64,000 bases of DNA from assembly GCF_027620315.1 (NCBI RefSeq), contig NZ_JAPNNL010000005.1, positions 28,804 through 92,803 on the forward strand. Reading direction: 5' to 3'. Below are positions 33,950-42,495 of the stretch, piece by piece. The translations under genes were made by a program, and so were the position numbers. Numbering within the stretch: the first letter of the stretch is position 1; the number at the start of each line of letters is the position of its first letter. The notes below the pieces were generated by a model, which made no database searches, had not been told where the DNA came from, and worked only from the letters and a program-made list of their open reading frames with translations. Origin of the DNA: Nonomuraea corallina (GTDB lineage: Bacteria; Actinomycetota; Actinomycetes; Streptosporangiales; Streptosporangiaceae).

Positions 33950-35276
33950 CCAGCACTGGTGGGCGCTCGGAGTCCTGGCCGCGGTGGCGGCCGGGCTCTG
34001 GGCCTGGCGCCGCTGGCACTACCGCTCCTTCTGGCTCGTCGTCGGCTTCCCGATCGTGGCCATCACCGTGCGGGCGTCCTGGCGCAAGGTCGCGCTCGGG
34101 TGCGGCCTGACCAAGAAGCGGCAGCGCTTCTGGTTCACCACCGTCCCCGGCCTGGTCTCCTCGACCGGCGTCATCCGGGTCAAGCGCCGCTTCCAGCGGA
34201 TCGCCGTCGACACCAAGCCGTTCATGTGGCTGCCGCTGCCGACCCGGCACGGCTGGCGGGTCACCCTGCACACCTTGGAAGGCCAGATCCCCGGCGACTA
34301 CGCCGACGTCGCCGAACGGCTCGCGCACTCCTGGGGCGTGCACGCCGTGCGCGTCTCCTCCGACAAGCCCGGACGGGTCCGGCTGGCTGCGACCATGCGC
34401 GACCCGCTGGTCACCGTCGACCAGCTCCCGGCCTCTACCGAACTGCTCAAGGTCACCGTGGGCAGGTTGGAGACCGGCGGGCCGTGGGTCGTCGACTTCA
34501 AGACCGTCCCGCACTGGCTGAACGCCGGAGCCACGCAGTCCGGCAAGTCCAACCTCGCCAATGCCCTGATCGTCGGTCTGGCGCCACAGCCGGTGGCGCT
34601 GGTCGGCTTCGACCTCAAGGGCGGAGTCGAGTTCACCCCGTACGCGCCGCGCTTGTCGGCGCTGGCCACCTCACGGGCCGAGTGCGGTGGGCTGCTCGAT
34701 GACCTGGTGGCGCTCATGACGGACCGGATGGGCGTGTGCCGGATGGCCGGCGCCCGCAACATCTGGCAACTCCCGCCCACCCTGCGGCCGGTCCCGGTCG
34801 TGGTCCTGGTCGACGAGCTGGCCGAGCTCTACCTGATGGCCGACAAGAGTGAGAAGGACGAGATCGCCAAGACCTCCACCGCGCTGCTGCGGGTGGCGCA
34901 GCTCGGGCGGGCGTTCGGCATCTACCTGTTCTGCTGCGGCCAACGGATCGGCTCCGACCTCGGGCCCGGCGTCACGGCGCTGCGGGCGCAGTGCTCGGGC
35001 CGGATCTGCCATCGGGTCAACGACCCGGAGACCGCGACCATGACGCTCGGCGATCTGGATCCCGCCGCGCTGGATTCCGCCCGCGCCATCGCCGCCGAGA
35101 CGCCCGGCGTGGCCATCGTCGCCAGCCAGGACGGCCAGTGGTATCGCGCCCGCTCCTTCTACGTCAGCGAAGCCGCGGCCGAATACGCCGCCCACGCCTA
35201 TGCCGGCCTCGCCCCGGCTTGGGCGGACGTGATGGCCGCGCAGCCTCACGAACTGCCCGACTCGCAGACCGCCTGA
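33942..35276 (+). CDS. FtsK/SpoIIIE-type conjugative DNA translocase (TraSA-like)
   Basis: A 444-residue DNA pump. Two N-terminal hydrophobic segments, Walker A GATQSGKSN near 200, Walker B VPVVVLVDELAELY near 290, and the conserved RICHRVNDPETATMTLGDLDP block. High identity to the element 1 protein across the motor; divergence is concentrated at the N-terminus. Confidence 0.92.
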   Translation: MSDQHWWALGVLAAVAAGLWAWRRWHYRSFWLVVGFPIVAITVRASWRKVALGCGLTKKRQRFWFTTVPGLVSSTGVIRVKRRFQRIAVDTKPFMWLPLPTRHGWRVTLHTLEGQIPGDYADVAERLAHSWGVHAVRVSSDKPGRVRLAATMRDPLVTVDQLPASTELLKVTVGRLETGGPWVVDFKTVPHWLNAGATQSGKSNLANALIVGLAPQPVALVGFDLKGGVEFTPYAPRLSALATSRAECGGLLDDLVALMTDRMGVCRMAGARNIWQLPPTLRPVPVVVLVDELAELYLMADKSEKDEIAKTSTALLRVAQLGRAFGIYLFCCGQRIGSDLGPGVTALRAQCSGRICHRVNDPETATMTLGDLDPAALDSARAIAAETPGVAIVASQDGQWYRARSFYVSEAAAEYAAHAYAGLAPAWADVMAAQPHELPDSQTA

Positions 35277-35292
35277 CCAGAAGGGAGGAACC

Positions 35293-35988
35293 GTGATGTG
35301 CCGCTTGGCCGCCTGGCTGCTCGACACCGGCCCCGTCCTCGTCCTGGCCCTCATCGCTGGAGCGGGCTCGTTCACCCACATCCGCGACACCGCCACCGAG
35401 CACGGCCAGCACGGCTGGATGTCCTGGGCCGTGGCCGTCTGCATCGACCTCACGTGCGTCATGGCCGCCCGCGAACGCCAGCGCGACAAGAAGACCGGCC
35501 GCGTCCGGCGCGGTCCGGTCTCCTGGCCGGTGCTCGTCCTGGCCGGTGGCGTCGTCCTGTCGCTGGCGGCGAACCTGCAACAGGCCGACCCGACCGTGTG
35601 GGGATGGATCACCGCCGCCACTCCGGCCGCTGCGTTCCTCGTCGCCGTCTCCATGCTGGAGCGCCGCGCCGCCGCCCGTACGGAGCTGTCCCCGGACGTC
35701 TCGCAGACGTCCCCGTCCTGGACGGCGGCGTCCCCGCCCGTCCCTGAACGTCCGCAAGCCGTCCCGTATGAGGACCGTCCCGCGCTCGTCCCCGCCGCCG
35801 AGGACGGCCCAGACGACCGGCAGGACGGGCCGACGCCCGATCCGGCACTCGTCGACTACGCCCGCCGCGTCGCCGACGAACACCACACCGCGCACGGCAG
35901 GCCCATTACCCGCGACCAGCTCCGCGCCCGCCTGGGCGTGTCCCACCAGCTCGCCTCAGACCTGCTGCGCACCCTGCGCACCGCATGA
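35293..35988 (+). CDS. SpdB-like DUF2637 membrane protein
   Basis: A 231-residue homologue of 17358-18020: four membrane helices, a Pro/Asp-rich linker and the C-terminal HTH-like segment (GRPITRDQLRARLGVSHQLASDLLRTL). GTG 35293 or ATG 35296 can start it after AAGGGAGG. The linker coding sequence holds an inverted pair of (A/G)GACGTC(C/T) motifs at 35694-35712. Confidence 0.85.
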   Translation: MMCRLAAWLLDTGPVLVLALIAGAGSFTHIRDTATEHGQHGWMSWAVAVCIDLTCVMAARERQRDKKTGRVRRGPVSWPVLVLAGGVVLSLAANLQQADPTVWGWITAATPAAAFLVAVSMLERRAAARTELSPDVSQTSPSWTAASPPVPERPQAVPYEDRPALVPAAEDGPDDRQDGPTPDPALVDYARRVADEHHTAHGRPITRDQLRARLGVSHQLASDLLRTLRTA

Positions 35989-36002
35989 ACAGGAGATCAC
36001 CG

Positions 36003-36323
36003 ATGACCGACGACCGCACCGCGTTCATTCATGGCCTCATCCACCTGGCCGTCTTCCTCCAAGCCAACCCCGACGCGCCCGCACCCCGGAGGGCCGTCGT
36101 CCACTACTTCGCTCGGGACGCCGACGACGACCAGATGCGCGCGCAGATCGACGCCATCGCCGGCCTTCTCGGCAGCACGGCCGACCAGGACAGCGGCCAC
36201 TACGTCACCTCGGTGTGCTTCGGCCCTGTGGAGTACCGAGCCGTGGCCATCCTGTCCGACGCCCGCGCCCGCCACGCCGCCCACGACAGCTACCGCGGCT
36301 GCATCACACCCGACACCCACTGA
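36003..36323 (+). CDS. Conserved AICE hypothetical protein
   Basis: A 106-residue homologue of 18037-18381, sharing VHYFARDADDDQMRAQIDAIAGLLG and FGPVEYRAVAIL. AGGAG upstream of ATG 36003. Function unknown. Confidence 0.75.
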   Translation: MTDDRTAFIHGLIHLAVFLQANPDAPAPRRAVVHYFARDADDDQMRAQIDAIAGLLGSTADQDSGHYVTSVCFGPVEYRAVAILSDARARHAAHDSYRGCITPDTH

Positions 36324-36336
36324 AGGAGAACCCATC

Positions 36337-36498
36337 GTGCGTATCCGCCTCGAAGGAAACCGCGCCGAGATCGCGCTCGGCATGTTCCACCTGCGCGAGG
36401 CCTTCGACGTCACCTCGATGTCGCGGGCCTACCCCGACCGCGCCCGGCCCCGCAGCTACCGCATGTACGTGACGATCAGCCCGCGCAAGAACCGGTGA
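36337..36498 (+). CDS. Small conserved AICE protein
   Basis: A 53-residue homologue of 18398-18559 (RIRLEGNRAEIALGMFHLRE, SRAYPDRARP). GTG 36337 after AAGGAG. Function unknown. Confidence 0.7.
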   Translation: MRIRLEGNRAEIALGMFHLREAFDVTSMSRAYPDRARPRSYRMYVTISPRKNR

Positions 36499-36503
36499 CC
36501 GCC

Positions 36504-36656
36504 ATGACCGAACAGCCCTGGGCCGACTGGCCCGAGATCCTCGACGCCATCCCGATCGCCCGCTACCGCTGCGGCACCTGCGGCGGCACCGGCCTCAGCG
36601 AGAACGACACCTGCGCCGACTGCCACGGCACCGGCATCGACAACCACGGCGCTTAA
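36504..36656 (+). CDS. DnaJ-type zinc-finger mini-protein
   Basis: A 50-residue homologue of 18564-18686 with a longer N-terminus and the same CGTCGGTGL and CADCHGTGI modules. ATG 36504. The four Cys are conserved between elements. Confidence 0.7.
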   Translation: MTEQPWADWPEILDAIPIARYRCGTCGGTGLSENDTCADCHGTGIDNHGA

Positions 36657-36667
36657 CCGCTGTAGCG

Positions 36668-36714
36668 CCCCCCGCCTGGCCACACATCCGCCAAGATCCG
36701 CGCCAGGCCGGGGG
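36668..36714. other. Conserved hairpin upstream of repSA, element 2
   Basis: Inverted repeat 36668-36680 with 36702-36714 and a 21-nt loop sharing ACATCCGCCAAGA with the element 1 hairpin. Candidate origin or rep control element. Confidence 0.6.
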
Positions 36715-36752
36715 CCATCCCACACCAGCAACCTGGATAGGACGGTCCCATC

Positions 36753-38126
36753 TTGCCCTGCCTTGCCCACTCCCACGCCGTCGCCGGAATGATCGACCGG
36801 CTCAACCACCCCGACTACGACCGCTGGGCCTCCCAGATCCGCCGTACCGGAGGCTGCCGCCAACCCATCCACCTGCGCGGCAAGGTCGAACACTACGACC
36901 AGGCCACCGGCCAACTCCTGCACCGCTACACCACCCGCACCGAACCCGACGGCATCCTGCGCGTCCCGTGCAAGACCCGCCGCGCCTCCCGCTGCCCGGC
37001 CTGCGCCGAGATCTACCGCGCCGACACCTACCAACTCATCCGCGCCGGCCTCGTCGGCGGCAAGAGCGTGCCCGAGACGGTCAGCGCGCATCCGTGCCTG
37101 TTCGTCACCCTGACCGCCCCGTCCTTCGGAGCCGTGCACGTCCGACGGGAGAAGAACGGCAAGGTCCTGCCCTGCCACGCCCGCCGCGACGCACCCACCT
37201 GCCCGCACGGGCACGTCATGTCCTGCACCGCCCGGCACTCCGCCGACGATCCCCGGCTCGGGGAGCCGCTCTGCCCGGACTGCTACGACTACGACGGGTC
37301 AGTGCTGTTCAACGCCATCAGCCCTGAGCTGTGGCGGCGCTTCACCGAAGCCCTGCGCCGCCGCTTCGCCAAACTCTCCGGCCTGACGCTAAAGGCCCTG
37401 CGCGAGCAGGCGGTCATCTCCTTCGCCAAGGTCGCCGAGTACCAGCGGCGCGGCGTCGTCCACTTCCACGCCGTCGTACGTCTCGACGGCCCGGACGGCC
37501 CCACCTCACCGCCCCCGGCCTGGGCCACCGCTGAGGCCCTGGCCGACGCCGTCCAACACGCGGCGACGGCCGTAACCGCCGACGTCAAGCCGCTGGCCCG
37601 TACCTTCCGCTGGGGCGAACAGCTCGACGTCCGCCGCATCACCTTGGACGGTGAACTGACCGAGCAGGCCGTCGCGGCCTACATCGCCAAGTACGCCACC
37701 AAGGCCGCCGAATGCGTCGGCACCCTGGACCAGCGCATCCAACTCCTCGACGACCTCGACGCGCTCCCGATCCGGCCGCACGCCCGCCGACTGATCGACG
37801 CCTGCCTGCGCCTGGGCGCCCTCGACGACCTGGCCGACCTCCGGCTGATCCAGTGGGCGCACATGCTCGGCTTCCGCGGCCACTTCTCCACCAAGTCCCG
37901 CCGCTACTCCACCACCCTGAGCGAACTCCGCGCCGCCCGCGAGGAACACCGCAAGGCCGAAGCCATCACCACCGGACGCCTGCCCCTCTTCGAGGAAGAC
38001 ACCGTCCTCGTCATCGCCCACTGGGAGTACGCCGGACAGGGCCTCTCCCTCGGAGAGCAACTCCTTGCCGCAGCCCTCACAGGCTCCCGCCCTGCCACCT
38101 CAACGCCTTCGGAGGCCCTCGCATGA
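36753..38126 (+). CDS. repSA: RepSA-like replication initiator
   Basis: A 457-residue initiator with VVHFHAVVRL HUH motif, zinc-binding Cys pairs, and YIAKYATKAAECVG. TTG start at 36753 as in element 1. Overlaps xis by four bases. Confidence 0.9.
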   Translation: MPCLAHSHAVAGMIDRLNHPDYDRWASQIRRTGGCRQPIHLRGKVEHYDQATGQLLHRYTTRTEPDGILRVPCKTRRASRCPACAEIYRADTYQLIRAGLVGGKSVPETVSAHPCLFVTLTAPSFGAVHVRREKNGKVLPCHARRDAPTCPHGHVMSCTARHSADDPRLGEPLCPDCYDYDGSVLFNAISPELWRRFTEALRRRFAKLSGLTLKALREQAVISFAKVAEYQRRGVVHFHAVVRLDGPDGPTSPPPAWATAEALADAVQHAATAVTADVKPLARTFRWGEQLDVRRITLDGELTEQAVAAYIAKYATKAAECVGTLDQRIQLLDDLDALPIRPHARRLIDACLRLGALDDLADLRLIQWAHMLGFRGHFSTKSRRYSTTLSELRAAREEHRKAEAITTGRLPLFEEDTVLVIAHWEYAGQGLSLGEQLLAAALTGSRPATSTPSEALA

Positions 38127-38302
38127 ATGAGGTCGTGCTCACCGTCGATGAGGCCGCCCAGCGCCTCCGGGTCAGCCGGTGGACCCTCTACACCCTCATC
38201 CGCTCCAACCAGCTCCAGACCATCAAGATCGGTCGTCGCCGCCTCGTCCCCGTCGACGCCCTGGCCGACTGCATCAAGACCCTCGTGGAGGTGGCGCGAT
38301 GA
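38123..38302 (+). CDS. xis: Excisionase
   Basis: A 59-residue winged-HTH excisionase (VDEAAQRLRVSRWTLYTLI). Coupled to repSA and int by short overlaps on each side. Confidence 0.9.
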   Translation: MNEVVLTVDEAAQRLRVSRWTLYTLIRSNQLQTIKIGRRRLVPVDALADCIKTLVEVAR

Positions 38303-39570
38303 CCAAGACCACGCTCGACACACCAGGGGAGGAGCCGAAGCGCCGGCCTGGCCGCCGCTCCCGCAAGCGCTCCAACGGTGAGGGGACGATCTACCAGCGC
38401 AAGGATGGCCGCTGGGAGGGGGCGGCCTTCGTCCTCACCACAGCGGGCACGTACAAGCGCGTCCGCGCGTATGGCCGCACCCACGAGGAAGCTCGCAAGA
38501 AGCTCACCAAGTTGATCGCGCAGGCTGATCAGGGTATCCCGGTCGCCTCGGAGAACTGGACGCTGGCCGAGTTCCTTACGTACTGGCTCAAGCACATCGT
38601 CAAGGAGGAGCGGCGGCCCAAGACTTACCAGGGCTATGAGGGCGTCGTCCGCCTCCACCTCATCCCCGGCCTGGGCAAGAAGCGTCTCGGCAAGCTCACC
38701 GCCCAAGACGTTCGGGTCTTCATCAACCGCATCCGGAAGGAATGCCAGTGCTGCAAGCACGGATGGGACGCCTCCCGTGAGCGGCCCACGTGCTGCGCCC
38801 TCAAGGCTCCGAAATGCTGCGGGTCGTTTCTGTCCACGCGGATGATCCAGTCCATCCACGCGGTTCTTCGGAACGCACTCGAACGGGCTGTACGTGAGGA
38901 GATCATTCCGCGGAACGTCTCGAAGCTCGTCACGGTCTCCGTGCCCTCGTACAAGGTGAACCGTGGTCTGACGACCGAGCAGGCCCGACGGGTGCTGAAG
39001 GTATCTCGCGAGGACCGGTTCCACGCGCTGTACGTCCTGGCGCTCTGCCTCGGTCTCCGGCGCGGGGAACTGCTCGGCCTTCGCTGGGAGGATGTCGACC
39101 TCGACGCGGGCACTTTGGAGGTAGTCCAGACTCTTCAGCGCGTCGGTGGCGAGCTCCGGTTCGTCCGTCCCAAGACGGAGAACTCCGAGCGCACGATCCC
39201 GCTGCCCGAGATCTGTGTCGATGCTCTCAAGGAGCACCGCAGGCGGCAGTTCGCCGAGCGGTCAGACGCCTGGCCCGATTGGGAGGATTATGGGCTTGTC
39301 TTCCCGTCTCGGCGCGGAACGCCGATGGAGCCCGACAATCTCCGCCGAAGCTGGGGAGCCGTCCGCGAGGCCGCCGGCCTCGGCGAGATACGCCTCCACG
39401 ACATGCGGCACACCTGCGTGAGCCTCCTCCTGGACCTCGGCGTCCCGCCGCACATCGTCCGGGAGATAGTCGGCCACAGCGACATCGAGGTCACGATGAC
39501 GATCTACGCGCATGCGTCTCTGGACGAGAAGCGCAAGGCTCTTGGGAAACTCGGAGAGGCTCTGACGTAA
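38299..39570 (+). CDS. int: Tyrosine integrase of element 2
   Basis: A 423-residue integrase. An N-terminal arm-binding region (~25-80) is followed by a SAM-like core-binding domain interrupted by a cluster of seven Cys at 149-174 (CQCC, CC, CC), a possible zinc site. The catalytic domain shows Arg in GLRRGELLGL, HxxR in LHDMRHT, and GHSDIEVTMTIYAH with the nucleophilic Tyr. Intact, so it may mobilise either element if it tolerates the element 1 arm sites. Confidence 0.93.
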   Translation: MTKTTLDTPGEEPKRRPGRRSRKRSNGEGTIYQRKDGRWEGAAFVLTTAGTYKRVRAYGRTHEEARKKLTKLIAQADQGIPVASENWTLAEFLTYWLKHIVKEERRPKTYQGYEGVVRLHLIPGLGKKRLGKLTAQDVRVFINRIRKECQCCKHGWDASRERPTCCALKAPKCCGSFLSTRMIQSIHAVLRNALERAVREEIIPRNVSKLVTVSVPSYKVNRGLTTEQARRVLKVSREDRFHALYVLALCLGLRRGELLGLRWEDVDLDAGTLEVVQTLQRVGGELRFVRPKTENSERTIPLPEICVDALKEHRRRQFAERSDAWPDWEDYGLVFPSRRGTPMEPDNLRRSWGAVREAAGLGEIRLHDMRHTCVSLLLDLGVPPHIVREIVGHSDIEVTMTIYAHASLDEKRKALGKLGEALT

Positions 39571-39715
39571 GGACGCCGAGGACGAGTAGAGGTGCCCATG
39601 GTGACTCTGGGCACCTCTACTTGTTGCAAGAGCAAGTCAATGCTGGCATCCGCGTGTAAGGGTTCCCTCAACTGGCTACATACCTAACTGTGATCAATTC
39701 ACTACTCTTTGGAGC

Positions 39716-40078
39716 ATGGGTATGGGACTTCGAGAATTGGCATTGACGCTCACCCTTCAAGGGGTCGGCGCAGCATCGCTTGGAGAACTCCGAGATGCAT
39801 ACATAGTGGATCATCCGGAGCTGCTTGGGCGGAAACGGAACAGTCGTCCACTCATGCAGAAGATCCAGGCTGCACTGCTGGAGGACGGCATTCTTATCTG
39901 GCCCAGCCAGCTGGGTAGCTTGGAGGCCAAGCGGATGGTCTACCTTGTGCGTACAGGCTCGGCCCTGGGGGAGGCTCTTGTCATCTTGGACAAGATGGAG
40001 CCCAACCAGATCCTTGCTGAAGTGATTCTTTCCAAGCTTCGGTTCGCGTACGACGCCGAGGAAGCTGTTACCAGCTGA
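39716..40078 (+). CDS. Hypothetical protein at the right end of element 2
   Basis: A 120-residue protein, N-terminal helix LRELALTLTLQGVGAASLGEL then a winged-helix-like run. The stop codon directly abuts the arm repeats. It replaces the unrelated 21681-22124 gene of element 1. Nothing seen in 39571-39715. Confidence 0.55.
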   Translation: MGMGLRELALTLTLQGVGAASLGELRDAYIVDHPELLGRKRNSRPLMQKIQAALLEDGILIWPSQLGSLEAKRMVYLVRTGSALGEALVILDKMEPNQILAEVILSKLRFAYDAEEAVTS

Positions 40079-40079
40079 C

Positions 40080-40101
40080 GTTGCCGTCAGGGTTGCCGTC
40101 A
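40080..40101 (+). repeat. Right-end arm-type repeats of element 2
   Basis: GTTGCCGTCA twice, 12-bp period (40080-40089, 40092-40101), identical to the element 2 left-end pair. Confidence 0.7.
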
Positions 40102-40115
40102 GCAGACACAGAAAC

Positions 40116-40142
40116 GCCCCGGAGCGATGATCGCTTCGGGGC
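40116..40142 (-). terminator. Terminator of the tRNA-Glu/Asp/Phe operon
   Basis: A hairpin with GCCCCG/CGGGGC outer stem 22 bp downstream of the tRNA-Phe 3' end on the minus strand, followed by a T-rich stretch. Copies at 5369 and 22236 show compensated changes. Confidence 0.75.
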
Positions 40143-40158
40143 ATTCTTGCTGGTCAGA

Positions 40159-40206
40159 TGAGGTGGTCAGGGGCGGGGTCGAACCGCCGACCTTCCGCTT
40201 TTCAGG
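40159..40206 (-). repeat. Right attachment site (attR) within tRNA-Phe
   Basis: The 48-bp core shared with 5412 and 22278, here joined to the complete tRNA-Phe gene. Because the gene is restored on integration, the host keeps a working tRNA. Confidence 0.93.
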
Positions 40207-40237
40207 CGGACGCTCGTACCAACTGAGCTACCTGACC
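40164..40237 (-). tRNA. tRNA-Phe (GAA)
   Basis: 74-nt cloverleaf: acceptor GGTCAGG/CCTGACC, anticodon loop CTGAAAA giving GAA, T-arm GGTTCGA. 3' CCA is not encoded. Integration target of both AICEs. Confidence 0.97.
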
Positions 40238-40242
40238 TAGAG

Positions 40243-40317
40243 CGGTCCTGACGGGACTTGAACCCGCGACCTCCACCTTGACAGGGTGGCGAGCACTCCA
40301 AACTGCTCTACAGGACC
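40243..40317 (-). tRNA. tRNA-Asp (GTC)
   Basis: 75-nt cloverleaf: acceptor GGTCCTG/CAGGACC, anticodon loop CTGTCAA giving GTC. Five bases upstream of tRNA-Phe in the same transcription unit. Confidence 0.97.
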
Positions 40318-40402
40318 TTGCTTCTTGCTTTGCGCTCGCTTAGCTTACCAGCTCCCCGGTGGTCTCAGACCATCCGTTTCGCGGTGCGCCAGGCGCTCGC
40401 TG

Positions 40403-40475
40403 TGCCCCCAACGGGATTCGAACCCGTGCCGCCGCCTTGAAAGGGCGGTGTCCTAGGCCGCTAGACGATGGGGGC
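40403..40475 (-). tRNA. tRNA-Glu (TTC)
   Basis: 73-nt cloverleaf: acceptor GCCCCCA/TGGGGGC, anticodon loop CTTTCAA giving TTC. Its 5' end directly abuts the stop codon of the upstream phosphoesterase gene, so read-through cotranscription is possible. Confidence 0.97.
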
Positions 40476-42035
40476 TCAGGATTCCCTGTCGCCTTCCGTC
40501 GGAGACCTCTGAAGCATAGGGGACGATTGCCCCTCATGCCAAAGCGGCTTTCCGTTGGCCGGCGTGGTCGTGCCGCTGATCGATCCCGATGGCGTCGGGG
40601 CGCTCGTTGGCTCTGGGAGAATTGTACGACCCGGGTCGGGTTCCACGTGACGCTGGACGTACACCGACTGCTCGCCGAGGCCGCCGAGGGTGATGTCGTC
40701 CCAGGCCTGGAGGCGTTTGGTCTCTTTGTCGAAGTACAGGACGGATGCCTGGACGGGGGTGGGCGCCTCGTGTTCGAGGGCGCGCAGGCCGGCGCCGCCT
40801 GTGGAGCCCTGGACCATGACGCGGGTGCCGGTGGGCAGCATGGCGGTGGAGCGGGCGTGGGCGTGGCCGGTGAGCACGAGCGGAGTGGCGCCGGAGAAGC
40901 CACGGGCGACGATGTCGTCGTGCACGGCCACGAGGTCGGCCTGCTCGACCTTGGCCCGGTGGTCGCGGCCGTACTGCTCCATGGAGGCGGGGTCGGGCTG
41001 GACGACGGTGGTCTTGTCGGGGGTGAACCGGGGGTCGCCGAGGCCGTAGATGTCCAGGCCGGCGACGTTGCGCATCTTGTCGTCGAGGACGATGGCGTTC
41101 TTCTGGCCGGCGACCGCGCGCTGGGTGGTCTTGGAGTCGTGGTTGCCCCGTACGAACACGTACGGGACCCCTAGGGTGCCGATCTCCTCGACGAACTTGT
41201 TCTCCGCCTTCGTCCCGTGATCGGAGATGTCCCCGGTGTCGACGATCAGGTCGACGGCGAACTGGTCCTTCAGTGAGCGGATCACGGTCCAGGCGATCGG
41301 GTTGATGTGGATGTCGGAGACGTGCAGGACCCGGATGGACCGGTCGTCGGCGTCGTACACCGGGAGTGTCGAGACCGCGTCGTACAGCTTCGAGACGTTC
41401 GTCACCAGCTTGGTGAGCTGCGCGCGGTACGACTCGAACCTGGACACGATGGCCTCCGCGCTGCCCACCAGGGAGGGGGCGGCGGCGATCAGGCCGGAGT
41501 AGCGGGGTTCGACGAGCGAGCCCGGCTGGAACGTGCGAACCGCGAACATGCCCGTGCCCGCCAGCGCCACCGCGGCCGCCAGCAGGCCCGTCAGTGCCAC
41601 GAGCGGGCGCCTGAAGACCAGCAGGACGGCGATCAGCGCGCCCGCGCCCGCGCACAGCAGCGAGCGGATCGCCAGTTCGCGCACGCCGTCCATCAGATCG
41701 CGCTCGATCATGGCCGGCAGCCGGTCAGTGAGCTTGGGGTCCTCCAGGAGGAGGCGGGCGCGTTCCTGGTCGATGTTCTCCAGGGTGATGCGCAGGGTGA
41801 GGGGCGCGTCGTGGCTGCGGAACGTGAGCGTGCCCAGCGGGCTGGCGTCCACGATCGTCTCGCCCGACCACGACGGCCGGACGGTCATACCGGTCTCGAC
41901 CGGGCCGATCTGGGCGCGTACGGTGCCACTCAGGAAGATGCCCAGCCAGGCGCCGGCCGCGGCCACGAGGAGCACCGCCGCCGCCTTGACCACCCTGGAG
42001 CGGATGACCTTCTTCAATGCGTCGGAGAAGTTCAT
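40476..42035 (-). CDS. Membrane-anchored metallophosphoesterase
   Basis: A 519-residue protein with an N-terminal membrane helix (VVKAAAVLLVAAAGAWLGIFL), two more helices near 125-165, and a calcineurin-like phosphoesterase domain from about 235: HVSDIHIN, VDTGDISDHG, VRGNHDS, VHDD and LTGHAHAR. The Pro/Ser/Thr-rich C-terminus is likely outside. Substrate not evident. Start ATG 42035. Confidence 0.9.
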   Translation of the reverse strand: MNFSDALKKVIRSRVVKAAAVLLVAAAGAWLGIFLSGTVRAQIGPVETGMTVRPSWSGETIVDASPLGTLTFRSHDAPLTLRITLENIDQERARLLLEDPKLTDRLPAMIERDLMDGVRELAIRSLLCAGAGALIAVLLVFRRPLVALTGLLAAAVALAGTGMFAVRTFQPGSLVEPRYSGLIAAAPSLVGSAEAIVSRFESYRAQLTKLVTNVSKLYDAVSTLPVYDADDRSIRVLHVSDIHINPIAWTVIRSLKDQFAVDLIVDTGDISDHGTKAENKFVEEIGTLGVPYVFVRGNHDSKTTQRAVAGQKNAIVLDDKMRNVAGLDIYGLGDPRFTPDKTTVVQPDPASMEQYGRDHRAKVEQADLVAVHDDIVARGFSGATPLVLTGHAHARSTAMLPTGTRVMVQGSTGGAGLRALEHEAPTPVQASVLYFDKETKRLQAWDDITLGGLGEQSVYVQRHVEPDPGRTILPEPTSAPTPSGSISGTTTPANGKPLWHEGQSSPMLQRSPTEGDRES

Positions 42036-42068
42036 ACGCTTTCTTGGATACCCGAGCCACGGGGCAGA

Positions 42069-42419
42069 ATGACATGTGTGATCGAGGTTTCACCGGAGAG
42101 GTTCGACGAGCTCGTGTCCGAGGCGCTGGACACGATCCCGCCCGAGCTGACCGAGGTGATGAGCAACATCGTCGTCACCGTGGTGGACGATCCGCCCGAA
42201 CCCCACCTGCTCGGCCTGTACACCGGCATTCCCCTCACCGAGCGCGGCGACTGGTACTCGGGCGTTCTGCCCGACCGGATCGAGATCTACCGCAATCCGA
42301 TCTGTGAGATGTGCAGGACCGAGGACGAAGTGATCGAGGAAGTACGGATCACGGTCGTCCACGAAGTCGGTCACCACTTCGGCATCGACGACGCCCGCCT
42401 GCACGAGCTGGGCTGGTAA
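42069..42419 (+). CDS. Metallopeptidase family (zincin) protein
   Basis: A 116-residue minimal zincin with HEVGHHFGID near the C-terminus (HExxHxxGxxD zinc-binding motif). It is the compact actinobacterial metallopeptidase family. Divergent from the phosphoesterase gene. ATG 42069; GTG 42078 is an alternative. Confidence 0.88.
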   Translation: MTCVIEVSPERFDELVSEALDTIPPELTEVMSNIVVTVVDDPPEPHLLGLYTGIPLTERGDWYSGVLPDRIEIYRNPICEMCRTEDEVIEEVRITVVHEVGHHFGIDDARLHELGW

Positions 42420-42495
42420 CTCTTTGCATGCGAGGCGCTCCTTTGGGTTGCGCATTGCCGATTGATCGGGCACCTTAGGTGACATATTCAGCACT

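Larger units (their letters stand above)
22278..40158 (+). mobile_element. AICE element 2 (17.9 kb) in tRNA-Phe
   Basis: Bounded by the 48-bp repeats at 22278 and 40159; the intact tRNA-Phe lies at its right edge. Same backbone order as element 1 with an intact integrase, so it is probably the active partner. Cargo: WXG-like/RDD operon, restriction-modification plus Vsr, group II intron, GntR, XRE-ATPase/kinase pair. Confidence 0.9.
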
